64,000 nucleotides of DNA from Clostridium tetanomorphum (GCF_017873215.1 NZ_JAGGKA010000006.1:1-64000), one strand, 5' to 3'. Positions 21,601 through 32,095 are shown, counted from the first letter of the stretch. The notes: generated by a model not told the origin, from the sequence alone. Made by a program: numbers and translations.

Positions 21601-23100
21601 ATGAAAAAAGACACCTTCTTTAGGGATTCTTTTATATTAACTGTATCAAATCTTACAACAGGTATATTAGGATTTACTTTTTCCGTAATATTGTCTCATA
21701 AACTTGGTGCAGAAGGTATGGGACTTTATGGGCTTATAATGCCAATATATAACTTGTTTATATGTTTAATTTCTGGTGGAATGATAGCTGCTATATCTAA
21801 AGTATCTGCAGAGTTTATAAGTAAAAAGGATTTTATAAATTTGAATAAAACTGTAGATGTATCTATAGCTTTTGATATAATATGGGGTTTATTTATTATT
21901 TCTTTAGTTTTTATAAATGCCTCTTCTATTAGTAAATACATAATTAAAGATATTAGAGCACTAAATGCAGTTAAAATTATTTGTCCTGCAATGCTTTTTA
22001 TAGCTGTATCTTCAATATTGAAAGGTTACTTCTATGGTATATCTAAAATTAAAATACCTGCTTTTATAGATATATTTGAAAAAACTTTAAGAATCCTAAT
22101 AATTTTAAGTGTTACGGCTACATTTTCTTTGTACCAAATAAAAGATACTGTAACTTCTGCATATATAGCTTTAACTATTGGTGAGTTTATTAGTACTTCT
22201 CTTTTATATATTTTTTATAGAACATATAAAAATAAAATAATTTATACTCCTTATGAAAGAGAAAGTAGAGCTCAGTTATTATTTAATGTAATATCTATTT
22301 CTTTTCCTCTATGTATAAATGGTTTTCTATCTACTGCATTATCTACTATTTCTACATTAATTGTACCTAGAAGACTTGTATATGCTGGATTTAGCTATAG
22401 TAATGCGTTATCTACTATTGGTAAATTTACAGGTATGAGTTTAACTATAGTTTATTTTCCAATGTTAGTTATAAATTCAATGTCTACAATACTTATACCA
22501 GACATTTCCCAAAGTGTTAGCAATAAAAATTATTGGGCAACGGAAGATAGAATTAAAACTGTATTAAAAATAGGACTTTTATTAGGTATATCCACTATGC
22601 TTATATGTATAACCATCCCCCATTCTTTAGGTATTCTTTTTTTTCAAAGAAAAGATTTAGGCAAATATATTTTATTTTCTTCCTTAGCTGCACCCTTTGT
22701 TTACACTTCTGCCACTACCTTTGGAATATTAAATGGTTTAGGGAAACAAGGAATATTATTAAGAAATTCATTAATTGTATCGATTGAAGAAATAATTTTA
22801 TTATTTATCTTAGTAGGAATACCTAATATAAACATATACGGCTATGGCTTAAGTCTAATTATTACTTCTTCTACCACATTATTATTAAACTGTTATGAAA
22901 TCAAAAAAAACTATTACTTAAAGTTAAATAGCAATGAACTCTTAATAATAGTCTTAACTTCTATTTTAATGTATTTCATGTTAAATATATTAAAAAATAT
23001 AATCCCAGAAAATCTATTTATTATTAAATATTCCCTTATAATATTTTCAGGTTTTTCCCTATTATATATATGTAATAATCTTATAAAAAAAAGTGAATAG
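21601..23100 (+). CDS. SpoVB-like lipid flippase (MOP/MVF superfamily)
   Basis: The 499-aa protein has about 14 membrane helices and the N-terminal pattern of SpoVB and related lipid-II/oligosaccharide flippases (ILSHKLGAEGMGLYGLIMPIYNL, read here as two stretches ILSHKLGAEGMG and LYGLIMPIYNL). SpoVB in Bacillus is needed for spore cortex peptidoglycan. The precise substrate is not readable. GGAG lies 9 nt before the ATG. It shares a terminator with the convergent MurJ-like gene. Confidence 0.8.
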   Translation: MKKDTFFRDSFILTVSNLTTGILGFTFSVILSHKLGAEGMGLYGLIMPIYNLFICLISGGMIAAISKVSAEFISKKDFINLNKTVDVSIAFDIIWGLFIISLVFINASSISKYIIKDIRALNAVKIICPAMLFIAVSSILKGYFYGISKIKIPAFIDIFEKTLRILIILSVTATFSLYQIKDTVTSAYIALTIGEFISTSLLYIFYRTYKNKIIYTPYERESRAQLLFNVISISFPLCINGFLSTALSTISTLIVPRRLVYAGFSYSNALSTIGKFTGMSLTIVYFPMLVINSMSTILIPDISQSVSNKNYWATEDRIKTVLKIGLLLGISTMLICITIPHSLGILFFQRKDLGKYILFSSLAAPFVYTSATTFGILNGLGKQGILLRNSLIVSIEEIILLFILVGIPNINIYGYGLSLIITSSTTLLLNCYEIKKNYYLKLNSNELLIIVLTSILMYFMLNILKNIIPENLFIIKYSLIIFSGFSLLYICNNLIKKSE

Positions 23101-23118
23101 AAATTTTCTATTCACTTT
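23090..23118. terminator. bidirectional terminator shared by two convergent flippase genes
   Basis: An 11-bp stem (23090-23100 with 23108-23118) contains the TAG stop codon of the plus-strand flippase and reaches the TAA stop codon of the minus-strand flippase. A-runs and T-rich sequence flank it on both sides. Confidence 0.8.
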
Positions 23119-24715
23119 ATCTTATTCTTTCTGTCATAAATCTTGGTATTAATTTCATTAATTTTGAAGGTAAGTATCTAAGATCTTCCTTAGTTATTCC
23201 TCCAGTAAGTATTAATGAAAATAAATAAGCATAAATTCCTGCAACCACTGCTATAGTAGTTCCAAATGCATTAGATAAATAAGATATTCCTAATATCCCC
23301 TTAAATAAATAGTAAATAGTATAAACAACTATACTCATAAATAATGATGAAAGTATTGGTTTTAGCGCATGACTTAAAATCTTAGACTTTACTCCTAAAG
23401 ACTTTCTTATCATTCTACTATTTAAAACAATAGGTATTAAATATCCTATTATACTTCCATATACAGCTCCTAGTATGTTTATTTTTGGTATTGATATTAA
23501 AAAATAATTTGCTAATATTTTAAAACCTATTCCTATTACAGAATATATAGTTGCTGTATAAAGTTTTCCAATACTTTGGAGAATTGTTGTTTGTATTTGC
23601 ATTACTGACATTAATATTAATACAATAGATCCATATTTCATTAAAAATGAACCTTCTCCAAATTTAAGCATATAGAAAATAGGTTCACTTAAAACAGCTA
23701 GTCCAAAAGCTGATGGAATAGCTATTAAAAAGCATAACTTAAAAGCATACTTAATTTTATCTCTTACTTGCTCCCTATCCTTTAGTGCAGCGGCACTAGA
23801 TATAGCAGGTAAAATAGCTACTGCTAATGAAGTTACTATAGCAATAGGTACATTTAAAAGCTGCTGATATTTTACAAGATATCCATAAAGACTTGATGCA
23901 TAAGCATCATTTAGTCCTCCTGCCATAAGTCTAGCTTTTGTATTTCCAACATCAATTAAATTTCCTGCATAAGTCATTCCAACACATATGGTAATAGGGA
24001 TTCCATAATTAGCAATTTTCTTTAATATTTGCTTTGTGCTATATCTCTTTACTTCTATGTTATTATATCCTTTAGGTACTTTTATTTTCTTATGCTTTTC
24101 ATAAAATAATATTAAATAACTAGATGAAGCAAAAGCTCCTAAAGACGTCCCTATAGTTCCCCCTGCACATCCTGCCGCTATTCCATATTTAATAAGTAAA
24201 GCTGCAAACACTAAAGTAAAAATAGTATTTATTACTTGCTCAATTACCTGAGATACAGCTGTTGGAACCATATTCCCCCATCCTTGAAAATATCCTCTAT
24301 AAGCTGATGCTATAGAAGTAAATAGTATTGCTGGAGCTAGTGCAAGAATTGATAAATAAGCTTTTTCATAATTAACTGCATTAGATAAACTCCTTGCAAA
24401 AATAATCATTATAATTGTCATAAAACTTCCTATTAAAAACAATATAAATCGTGATATTTTAAAGCTTTTTACTGCATCCTTATAATTTTTTACCGCTGTT
24501 AATTCTGATATCAGTTTTGATATGGCTATAGGTATTCCAGAATTAGTAATTACGTATATAAATACATATACTGAATATGCTGCTCCATAAACTCCATATC
24601 CTTCATCCGATATAATTCCTTTTAAAAAAGGAATATATAATAAAGATAATACTTTAACCATCATACCTGCAGCTGATAATATAGCAAATCCCTTAGTAGT
24701 TGACTGCTCCTTCAT
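23117..24715 (-). CDS. MurJ/YtgP-like lipid II flippase family protein
   Basis: This 532-aa polytopic membrane protein of the MVF family has the pattern seen in YtgP (the Bacillus MurJ): YIPFLKGIISDEGYGVYGAA near the N-terminus and AYRGYFQGWGNMVPTAVSQ near residue 140. It probably flips lipid-linked peptidoglycan precursors across the membrane. ATG 24715 has AAGGAG 8 nt upstream; TTG 24721 is less likely. It is just downstream of the pseudouridine synthase gene (19 bp) and probably co-transcribed. Confidence 0.82.
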   Translation of the reverse strand: MKEQSTTKGFAILSAAGMMVKVLSLLYIPFLKGIISDEGYGVYGAAYSVYVFIYVITNSGIPIAISKLISELTAVKNYKDAVKSFKISRFILFLIGSFMTIIMIIFARSLSNAVNYEKAYLSILALAPAILFTSIASAYRGYFQGWGNMVPTAVSQVIEQVINTIFTLVFAALLIKYGIAAGCAGGTIGTSLGAFASSSYLILFYEKHKKIKVPKGYNNIEVKRYSTKQILKKIANYGIPITICVGMTYAGNLIDVGNTKARLMAGGLNDAYASSLYGYLVKYQQLLNVPIAIVTSLAVAILPAISSAAALKDREQVRDKIKYAFKLCFLIAIPSAFGLAVLSEPIFYMLKFGEGSFLMKYGSIVLILMSVMQIQTTILQSIGKLYTATIYSVIGIGFKILANYFLISIPKINILGAVYGSIIGYLIPIVLNSRMIRKSLGVKSKILSHALKPILSSLFMSIVVYTIYYLFKGILGISYLSNAFGTTIAVVAGIYAYLFSLILTGGITKEDLRYLPSKLMKLIPRFMTERIR

Positions 24716-24734
24716 TTTCAAATCTCCTTATTAA

Positions 24735-25697
24735 TTAAAACTTAAATACATCATTTTTAATCTTCTTTAAAACAGGAGGCAGAGTTTCTGCTATAGTTTT
24801 ATTGTCCATATATTTTAATTTTTCTGTGCAATTTTTGAATATTACCTTATAAGCATATAGATATTGATAACTAATTCCATATCTATTATAAAAGAAACTA
24901 TTCATTTTACCTTTACCATATTTATTGTCACCAACTATAGGGTTACCTAAATAACTTAAATGAGCTCTTAATTGATGGCTCCTTCCAGTTATTAATTCTA
25001 TTTCAATTAATGAAAAAGTGCCACAACACTGTAAAGTCTTAACCTGCATAGCAACTTTCTTACTATCTTTATTTTTCTTTTCAGTAATAATAGATATATT
25101 TTTTTCATTGTCTTTTGAAATATATCCTTCATAAATACCATCTTTAATTCTCCCTGATACTAAGGCCTGATAGTATTTTCTTATTCTTCTTTCTCTAATC
25201 ATTTCATTTAATTCTTTTAAAGCCTCGTAATTTTTACCAAATATAACTATTCCTGAAGTATTTCTATCTAATCTGTTGCAAGGTGCTGGTGTAAAAGTTA
25301 TTTCATTTTCAGGTATGTAGTCTCCTTTATCCCAAAGATAAGTTAATACATAATCTGTTAATGTAGGTTCACCAATTTTCTTATCAGAATGTACTAAAAC
25401 TCCTGGCCATTTTTCTACTAATAACATATTTTCATCTTCATATGTTATTTTTATTTTATTAAAATCTTCAACTTTAATGAAACTTTTAATTTTTTTACCT
25501 TGAGATACAATATCCTTAGTTTCAACTATATCTCCTATGTTAAGAGAATATTTTTCCTTAGTTCTTTTCCCATTGACCTTTATTTCCCCTTTTCTAATAC
25601 TTCTATATATAGCCCCAAGTGGTACATCTTTTAACCATTTCCTTAAAAACTTATCTACTCTTTGCCCTGCTTCATTACTGCCTATTTCAATTCTCAT
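24735..25697 (-). CDS. RluA-family 23S rRNA pseudouridine synthase
   Basis: The 320-aa protein has an N-terminal S4 RNA-binding domain (about 1-65) and a catalytic domain with the RluA signature RLDRNTSG, which contains the nucleophilic Asp, and GRSHQLRAHLSYLGNPIVGD. It isomerises uridines in 23S rRNA (RluC/RluD type); the exact position cannot be told. It starts with ATG after GAAGGAG. Confidence 0.93.
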   Translation of the reverse strand: MRIEIGSNEAGQRVDKFLRKWLKDVPLGAIYRSIRKGEIKVNGKRTKEKYSLNIGDIVETKDIVSQGKKIKSFIKVEDFNKIKITYEDENMLLVEKWPGVLVHSDKKIGEPTLTDYVLTYLWDKGDYIPENEITFTPAPCNRLDRNTSGIVIFGKNYEALKELNEMIRERRIRKYYQALVSGRIKDGIYEGYISKDNEKNISIITEKKNKDSKKVAMQVKTLQCCGTFSLIEIELITGRSHQLRAHLSYLGNPIVGDNKYGKGKMNSFFYNRYGISYQYLYAYKVIFKNCTEKLKYMDNKTIAETLPPVLKKIKNDVFKF

Positions 25698-25793
25698 TTG
25701 AACACTCCTTCAGAAAAATTTTTATATGTAATACTAGATTTATCTTCTTCTATCTTTTTTTTAATCTAAAAAATTACTTCATAATTTTTTAGA

Positions 25794-26969
25794 TTACTTA
25801 TTTAAAAAATCAAAAGCTACCTGGCATTGTAAAGCTACCCCAATAGGTAAACTATCTTCATCAATATCAAATAAACTTCCATGAGCAGGATTTATAATTC
25901 CTTTCTCATCATTTCTTACTCCTAAGTAATAGAATAACGAAGGCCTTTCCATGGAAAAATAAGCAAAACTCTCTACCCCCATATTAGGAGTATCCAATTT
26001 TATTATATTGTCATTACCTATCATATTGCCTGAACTATGCAAAAATAAATCATACATTTCATCATCATTATAAAGGCAAGGATAGCTCTCCTCTATTTCT
26101 ATTTCACATTTTCCCCTTAATGAATTAGTAACACCTTCTACTATTTCTTTGAGTCTTCTTTTTACATACTCTCTTTGTTCCTTTTTCATAGTTCTTATTA
26201 TTCCTGATATAATAACCTCTTCTGGAATTATATTTTGCGCCGTTCCTCCGTTTATGGAACCTATAGTTAAAACTCCTGGATCTACTGGTGGTAATTCTCT
26301 ACTTATTATGGATTGTAAATTTACAATAATACTGCCTGCTATAAAAACAGGATCTACAGTAGTATGGGGATGTGCCCCATGTCCTCCCTTGCCCTTTATC
26401 TTTATAGTAAAAGGATTAGAAGCAGCATTTACTACTCCTTTTTTTATAGCAACTTTACCACATTGAATATTTTCATCTACATGAAGTCCTATAACTGCAT
26501 CTACATAAGGATTTTCTAATACTTCATCTTTTATCATAATCTTAGCTCCTCCAGTAGTTTCCTCTGCAGGTTCAAAAAAAAGCTTTACATTTCCATTTAA
26601 GTTTTCCTTTATGTTATTTAAAATCAATGCTGTTCCCATTAATATAGTAGTATGAGCATCATGACCACAAGCATGCATTTTACCTTGAATTTTTGATGAG
26701 TAACTACATTTCTTATTATCATTTAGAGGAAGTGCATCCATATCTGCTCTTATAGCTATTGTTTTCTTTCCTTTTCCTTTAATAATAGCACAAACTCCTG
26801 TAGTTGCTGTTTCCCTATATTCAATGTTATTTTTAGCTAAAAAATCTTTTACTATTGAAGATGTTCTTTTCTCTTCATATCCAAGCTCTGGATTCATATG
26901 GAAATCCCTTCTCCAATTTATTAGATGTTCCTTCAAACTATATGCTTTATCTAAAAAATCAATTTTCAT
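25794..26969 (-). CDS. M20 family amidohydrolase (N-acyl amino acid/peptide deacylase)
   Basis: The 391-aa zinc/manganese hydrolase has the family motifs MHACGHDAHT, FEPAEE and GLHVDE, and a dimerisation-domain GGHGAHPHTTVDP. It removes acyl groups from N-acyl amino acids or similar compounds, like hippurate hydrolase and N-acetyl-diaminopimelate deacetylase. ATG 26969 is chosen because GGGAGAA lies 6 nt upstream and it leaves a 3-nt gap after the stop of the FtsA-like gene; the ATG at 26984 has a poor spacing. Confidence 0.9.
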   Translation of the reverse strand: MKIDFLDKAYSLKEHLINWRRDFHMNPELGYEEKRTSSIVKDFLAKNNIEYRETATTGVCAIIKGKGKKTIAIRADMDALPLNDNKKCSYSSKIQGKMHACGHDAHTTILMGTALILNNIKENLNGNVKLFFEPAEETTGGAKIMIKDEVLENPYVDAVIGLHVDENIQCGKVAIKKGVVNAASNPFTIKIKGKGGHGAHPHTTVDPVFIAGSIIVNLQSIISRELPPVDPGVLTIGSINGGTAQNIIPEEVIISGIIRTMKKEQREYVKRRLKEIVEGVTNSLRGKCEIEIEESYPCLYNDDEMYDLFLHSSGNMIGNDNIIKLDTPNMGVESFAYFSMERPSLFYYLGVRNDEKGIINPAHGSLFDIDEDSLPIGVALQCQVAFDFLNK

Positions 26970-26971
26970 TT

Positions 26972-29161
26972 TTAATTCTCCCATCTTGCTTCTATTTTAT
27001 CTCCTGAATGTAATACACTATTATAAGCTGCAGTTTTTTCATTTAATTTTAAAACTAAGGTTCCTTGAACTCTAGTTAAATCCATATCTATATAATTAAA
27101 TATGTCTACAAATACATATTCCTTTTTACCTTTTAAGACAATTTTTTCTCCATTAACTATAATTTCAATAGAATTCTCATTATTAACACAGATCAGCTCA
27201 TCATTTTCTGCTTTTTCTACAAAATCTTCATCTTTTATTAAATTATTATTTTCATGTTCATTTTCATTATTCATTTTGCTGTTTTCTAATAAATCATTTC
27301 CTAAAGCTAATTCTTCTATAGCATAGTTTTCTTCGTTACTACTAACTTCAATATCATCTTCTATATTAATCTTACCATGCCCATCAGTATTATCATTATT
27401 AACATTAGTTATACTTTCTTCTTTTATTTTATATATTCTATCCCCTTCCTTTATTATGTAATTATCATTCAGTTCCTTTCCATTTAAATAATAATTATAA
27501 TTACTATTGTTTTCTTCATAGTATTTTTTAAAATCCTCTAAGGTTTCAACATTAATAATATCTACATTATCTCCATCTTTTATTTCTTCAGTCATATTAA
27601 CAACTTTTCCATTAATTATTCCTATAGGTTCAATTCTATGTATTATATCATTTATATAAAAACTTATTGAGTATAATCTTTGAATATAATCCATAACTTT
27701 AGGACATGCATCTCTTCCATCTTTAGCAAAAATAATTTCTATATTCTGCCCTTCTTTAATCTCTGTATCTATACTTTCTAGTTTATTATCCACTTTTATT
27801 TCTGCATTAGACGCTAAAGATCCAAATGCTACTCTTTTAATTCCATTAAGAGTAAACTTTACGGATTTTCCATTTTTGCCTATAAGCATCTTAGGATTTA
27901 TGCCTGCTTGCAATATAACATCCATAACAGTATGGTTATGAGAATTAAATAAACTTACAATATTTCCATTTAACATTACATCAATAAAATCATGTCCAAG
28001 TTGTTTTATTGATATTAAAGCTATACCTAATACAGTAACACCTATACTTCCTAAGCTATTGTCATTACAAAGGCAATTTGTTACAGCATCTCTTCCTTTT
28101 ATTCCAATTCTTCCAGCTGGTATGTTTAATATATTAGCTATAGCCTCTTTCATGCCATAAGTATAAGCACCTCCACCTACTAAAAAAACCGCACTAGGAG
28201 CTTTTCCTCCATTTAACTCTATTATTTTTCTTCCTATTTCTTCTCCTATCTTTGTTACAACTGGTTTAATTATATTTTTCACTTCTTCACAATTTATTTC
28301 ATTTTCTAATCCTAATACATCTATATATTTTATTACATCACTAACATTCACTTGTCTCTTTATATTTTCAGCAGTATTAAAATCCACCAAACAGCTTTGT
28401 GCTATAACTTCTGTAATTTCATCTCCTGCTAAAGATACCATACCATATGCACTTATGGTATCATTATTACTTATAGCAATATCAGATGTACCTGCTCCTA
28501 TATCTACTAAAGCTAAATTTAACAACCTTAAATTTTTAGGAATAGCAGCTTCCATAGCCGCTATAGGCTCCAATGTTAAGCTAATAACTTTAAGACCTAC
28601 CTTTTCCATAACTGAATATATACTATCTATTACAGATCTAGGAAGAAAAGTGGCTATTATATCTGTGGCTATATTCTCTCCTTTATGTGATATTAAGTTA
28701 TTAATTATATATCCATTTAAATAATAATTTATAACACTATATCCTACACAATAAAGTCTACCTCCTGTTTCTTTATTTATTTCCTCTTCTGCTTTTTTTA
28801 CACCAGTTAATTCTAAACTTCTTACTAAATCTTTATCTATTTCCCTATTGTAATCAATATCAATCTCTGTTTTAGATACAACTGTCTTTAAAAATCTTCC
28901 TGCAGCAGCTATGGCTACTCCAGCTATATTAATATTTAGTTTTTCTTCTAGGTTATTTTTTACTCTATTAACTGCATTAGCAACTAAATTAATGTCATGA
29001 ATTTGTCCATCAATCATGGCTCTTTCTTCATGTTCTACATATACTTCATGTAATACTTGAAACTTTTTATCTCTAACTACTCCAACAGTTCCTATGACAG
29101 ATCTAGTTCCTATATCCAAGGCAAATATTATATCCTGAGGATTTATATTTGTATTCTTCAT
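26972..29161 (-). CDS. long FtsA-like actin-fold ATPase with C-terminal extension
   Basis: The 729-aa protein starts with an actin-like ATPase of the FtsA type: phosphate 1 motif FALDIGTRSVIGTV, SHS2-like 1C subdomain (about 80-160), phosphate 2 motif LVDIGAGTSDIAI (about 218) and adenosine motif VFLVGGGAYTYGM (about 325). Canonical FtsA is about 410-450 aa. Here roughly 300 more residues follow, with hydrophobic/polar patterns like several small beta domains (near 440-560 and 665-725) joined by an acidic linker (about 580-650). The usual amphipathic FtsZ-membrane targeting helix at the C-terminus is not seen. A role in division, spore assembly or another cytoskeletal process is possible. Confidence 0.78.
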   Translation of the reverse strand: MKNTNINPQDIIFALDIGTRSVIGTVGVVRDKKFQVLHEVYVEHEERAMIDGQIHDINLVANAVNRVKNNLEEKLNINIAGVAIAAAGRFLKTVVSKTEIDIDYNREIDKDLVRSLELTGVKKAEEEINKETGGRLYCVGYSVINYYLNGYIINNLISHKGENIATDIIATFLPRSVIDSIYSVMEKVGLKVISLTLEPIAAMEAAIPKNLRLLNLALVDIGAGTSDIAISNNDTISAYGMVSLAGDEITEVIAQSCLVDFNTAENIKRQVNVSDVIKYIDVLGLENEINCEEVKNIIKPVVTKIGEEIGRKIIELNGGKAPSAVFLVGGGAYTYGMKEAIANILNIPAGRIGIKGRDAVTNCLCNDNSLGSIGVTVLGIALISIKQLGHDFIDVMLNGNIVSLFNSHNHTVMDVILQAGINPKMLIGKNGKSVKFTLNGIKRVAFGSLASNAEIKVDNKLESIDTEIKEGQNIEIIFAKDGRDACPKVMDYIQRLYSISFYINDIIHRIEPIGIINGKVVNMTEEIKDGDNVDIINVETLEDFKKYYEENNSNYNYYLNGKELNDNYIIKEGDRIYKIKEESITNVNNDNTDGHGKINIEDDIEVSSNEENYAIEELALGNDLLENSKMNNENEHENNNLIKDEDFVEKAENDELICVNNENSIEIIVNGEKIVLKGKKEYVFVDIFNYIDMDLTRVQGTLVLKLNEKTAAYNSVLHSGDKIEARWEN

Positions 29162-29190
29162 AATAGCTCCCTCTTTTTTTTACAATTTAA

Positions 29191-29217
29191 AAGCTCATAT
29201 TCTAAGAATATGAGCTT
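29191..29217 (-). terminator. intrinsic terminator after the 99-aa hypothetical gene
   Basis: An 11-bp perfect stem (29191-29201 with 29207-29217) followed by TTTTAA on the minus strand. It separates the hypothetical gene at 29257 from the FtsA-like gene. Confidence 0.75.
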
Positions 29218-29256
29218 AATAAAATTATATAACATTATTTTCAAACATTCAACAAA

Positions 29257-29556
29257 CTACTCCATTAACTTTATTGTACCACAATTTTCATTTATGTATG
29301 GTAAATTTTTCACCACTGCATAAACATATTTAAATTTTAACTCATCTTTAGAGTTTACACTATCCATTGGAAGTTCATTAAAATATAACATATTACACCA
29401 AAAGTCAATAAAGTCCTGTTTATCTATAAAATAATTACCTTCACTATCCTTTACTATAAACCCATCATTATATTTTTCTATTATTTGAATATCTTCAATT
29501 TTGTCTTTAGAAATAATATCTATTACATCGTTCCACATTTGTTTAAATGCTATCAT
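29257..29556 (-). CDS. hypothetical protein, 99 aa
   Basis: This is a small soluble protein with no recognised domain. It alternates strands and helices (IQIIEKYNDGFIVKDSEGNYFI, seen as IQIIEKYNDGF and IVKDSEGNYFI) and could be a compact alpha/beta fold. The ATG follows GGAGGGGA. It stands alone with its own terminator. Confidence 0.65.
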   Translation of the reverse strand: MIAFKQMWNDVIDIISKDKIEDIQIIEKYNDGFIVKDSEGNYFIDKQDFIDFWCNMLYFNELPMDSVNSKDELKFKYVYAVVKNLPYINENCGTIKLME

Positions 29557-29740
29557 TTAATTCCCCTCCTATATTAATTTATCACTACAGATTAAACCTA
29601 AAAATAGTATATCATATATTGCTTTTATGTCAATTATATAAAGAATAAACTAAAATTTATTATAATACATTTATGGTATATATATGAGTTTTTTCTGCCT
29701 TTTTTTTATTTATGTGTACATTTAACAAAAAACCACATAT

Positions 29741-31921
29741 TTATTTGTTATTAAACAAATTATTAAATTGTATTTTATCTATACAAAAATTTCTTATTAT
29801 ATTGTTATGAAATACTACACTTATTTTATCCTTTTTTATATTATCTATTATGCCTTTGCCGAAGTAGAAATGAACCACTTCATCCCCTTTTTTATAATCT
29901 TCATAATTTATTTTATAAGTTAATCCACATTCCTTTATGAATCTTGAAGGAATTAAATATGTTTTTCTATTACTTTTTGGTATGAAAAAATAAATTTTTT
30001 CAATTGCTCTAGTTATGCCTACATAAAAAAGTCTTCTCTCTTCTTCTAAATTAAAATTCTCATCTTTTATATATGGTATATTTCCATCATTACAATTTAT
30101 TATGAACACATTTTTAAATTCCATTCCCTTTACTCCATGAATTGTACTTAGAGTTACCCCTTCCTGCTGAAAAATACTTTTATTATTTGTTAATTCTACA
30201 TACTCTATAAAATCTCTTATAGATGTAAAGTCCTTAATACTTTCTTCTATTTCATTAACTATATAGAACAACTCGTCTTCATCCATATTTAACTTTTTAT
30301 TATAATACTCAATATAATTTATATATCCTATACTATTTAATATATAATCTATGATTTTTTCAAAAGGAAGTTTTAAAAGTCTATTTAAACTCTTTTCTAA
30401 TTGCTTAATAGCTTTTATATTCATAGAAGAAATATCCTCATTGTACAGCAAATCAAAACAATTATCTTTTATAGTACTATCATATAATTTATTTATAATT
30501 GTTCTACTTATATATCTAAAAGGCCTATTTATGATCCTTATTAAGCTATCTTTATCTTTTCTATTTAAAGATAGCTTTAAATAAGCTATTATATCTTTGA
30601 ATATAAAATGCTCATATAAAGTAAATTGTTTCTGTAAAAGTTTAAAAGGTATATTATTTTTTAAAAACTTATCTATTAAAATTACACTTTCAATATTTCT
30701 TCTGTAAATTATAGAAAAATCTTCATAGGAGTAATTTTTTGAATGAACTAAATATTTTATCTCATCACATATTTTATTTACTTGTTCTTTTTCATCTTTA
30801 GTAAATTTTAAATTTACTTCCCCTGAAAACTTATTGTAGGCTTTCATTTTTTTATTATTTCTACAACAATTATTCCTTATAAGTTTTTCTGAAATGTTTA
30901 CTATATGTTTACCACTTCTATAATTATTAAATAAAAACACTTTATTTCCGTTTAAGAAATAATTATGAAAGTTCACCATGCATTCTGGTTTAGATCCTCT
31001 AAATCCATATATACACTGATCTTCATCTCCAACAGCAAAAATAGAATTATTTTTGTTTAATAATTTTAAAATTTCAATTTGCATATTATCACAATCTTGA
31101 AATTCGTCTACTAAAATGTATTTAAATCTATCTCTATATTCATGAAGTACTTTCTTATTTTTTTGTAATAATTCCTTACATTTTAACTGTAAATCATCAA
31201 AATCTAATAAATTATAGTTTTCTTTATAACTCTCATATTCTAAATAGCAATTATAGAATACTTTTTTATCTAATTTGGACACAAATCTATTTATTTCTAT
31301 ATTATTACTTTTAAATAAAGATATATCATTTATTACTTCTTTTATCTTTTCTTGATTCAAATTATTTGTATAATCTTTTAAAAATTCTTCTACTAAATCA
31401 TATTTTTCATTATCATTTATCATATTAATTTTTTTAAAATTTTTATTAAGTATGCTATAACATAAAGAATGAAAGGTGCCAAAAAACGGTAAAGATTTAT
31501 TCTTTATATTATTTATATATCTATCCTTCATATTTTGTGATGCAGTTTTAGTAAAAGATAAAATCACAATATTTTCTGGTTTTATTTTCTCCTTATTTAT
31601 TAAATAAATTACTCTGTTAGGTATGACACATGTTTTTTCTTCTATATCATTATTCAAATATTCCCTCATATATTTCAAATCCTCTAGTTTCAATGAATTA
31701 GGAACATAATCAGTATTATATACAGGACCAAATGTACATAAGTAGTCTAATCTATTTATTATAACAGTCGTTTTTCCTGACCCAGGGCATGCAATAATTA
31801 CACAGTTATTAGAATTATTAAAAACTGCTTTTCTTTGCATTTCATCAAGATGCTGATATCGTTTTTCAATAATTTTATCCCTTAAGTAACAAAACTCTCT
31901 TTTTAATGTTTCTTCTATCAT
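29741..31921 (-). CDS. UvrD/PcrA-like superfamily 1A DNA helicase
   Basis: The 726-aa helicase has the full motif series: Q motif and Walker A ACPGSGKTT (about 44), ILSFTKTASQNMKDR (Ia), VDEFQDCD (II), GDEDQCIYGFRGS (III), and STIHGVKGMEF / RRLFYVGITRA near the C-terminus. The last 60 residues (YKKGDEVVHFYFGKGIID) resemble the Tudor-like PcrA C-terminal domain that contacts RNA polymerase. It acts in DNA repair or conflict resolution. It is a second SF1 helicase in this window besides HelD. ATG with AGGTGA upstream. Confidence 0.88.
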   Translation of the reverse strand: MIEETLKREFCYLRDKIIEKRYQHLDEMQRKAVFNNSNNCVIIACPGSGKTTVIINRLDYLCTFGPVYNTDYVPNSLKLEDLKYMREYLNNDIEEKTCVIPNRVIYLINKEKIKPENIVILSFTKTASQNMKDRYINNIKNKSLPFFGTFHSLCYSILNKNFKKINMINDNEKYDLVEEFLKDYTNNLNQEKIKEVINDISLFKSNNIEINRFVSKLDKKVFYNCYLEYESYKENYNLLDFDDLQLKCKELLQKNKKVLHEYRDRFKYILVDEFQDCDNMQIEILKLLNKNNSIFAVGDEDQCIYGFRGSKPECMVNFHNYFLNGNKVFLFNNYRSGKHIVNISEKLIRNNCCRNNKKMKAYNKFSGEVNLKFTKDEKEQVNKICDEIKYLVHSKNYSYEDFSIIYRRNIESVILIDKFLKNNIPFKLLQKQFTLYEHFIFKDIIAYLKLSLNRKDKDSLIRIINRPFRYISRTIINKLYDSTIKDNCFDLLYNEDISSMNIKAIKQLEKSLNRLLKLPFEKIIDYILNSIGYINYIEYYNKKLNMDEDELFYIVNEIEESIKDFTSIRDFIEYVELTNNKSIFQQEGVTLSTIHGVKGMEFKNVFIINCNDGNIPYIKDENFNLEEERRLFYVGITRAIEKIYFFIPKSNRKTYLIPSRFIKECGLTYKINYEDYKKGDEVVHFYFGKGIIDNIKKDKISVVFHNNIIRNFCIDKIQFNNLFNNK

Positions 31922-32095
31922 TATTTGTTCACCTAAATTCTACTTTCTCTATATACTAACCACTTACAAAATAAATAACCATAAAAGGTATCTGTAATGG
32001 CTAAAAATACAATTGATTGAAGAAAAACTGTAGGTGCTCTTCCTAAAAGTCCACTAAGACATGCTTTGGAGTATTCACATAAATAGAATTCTTGC

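Noticed and set aside
29557-29740. Terminator after the PcrA-like helicase gene
   Set aside because: Only a weak TATGTG/CACATA pairing with a long loop and no T-run on the correct side was found.
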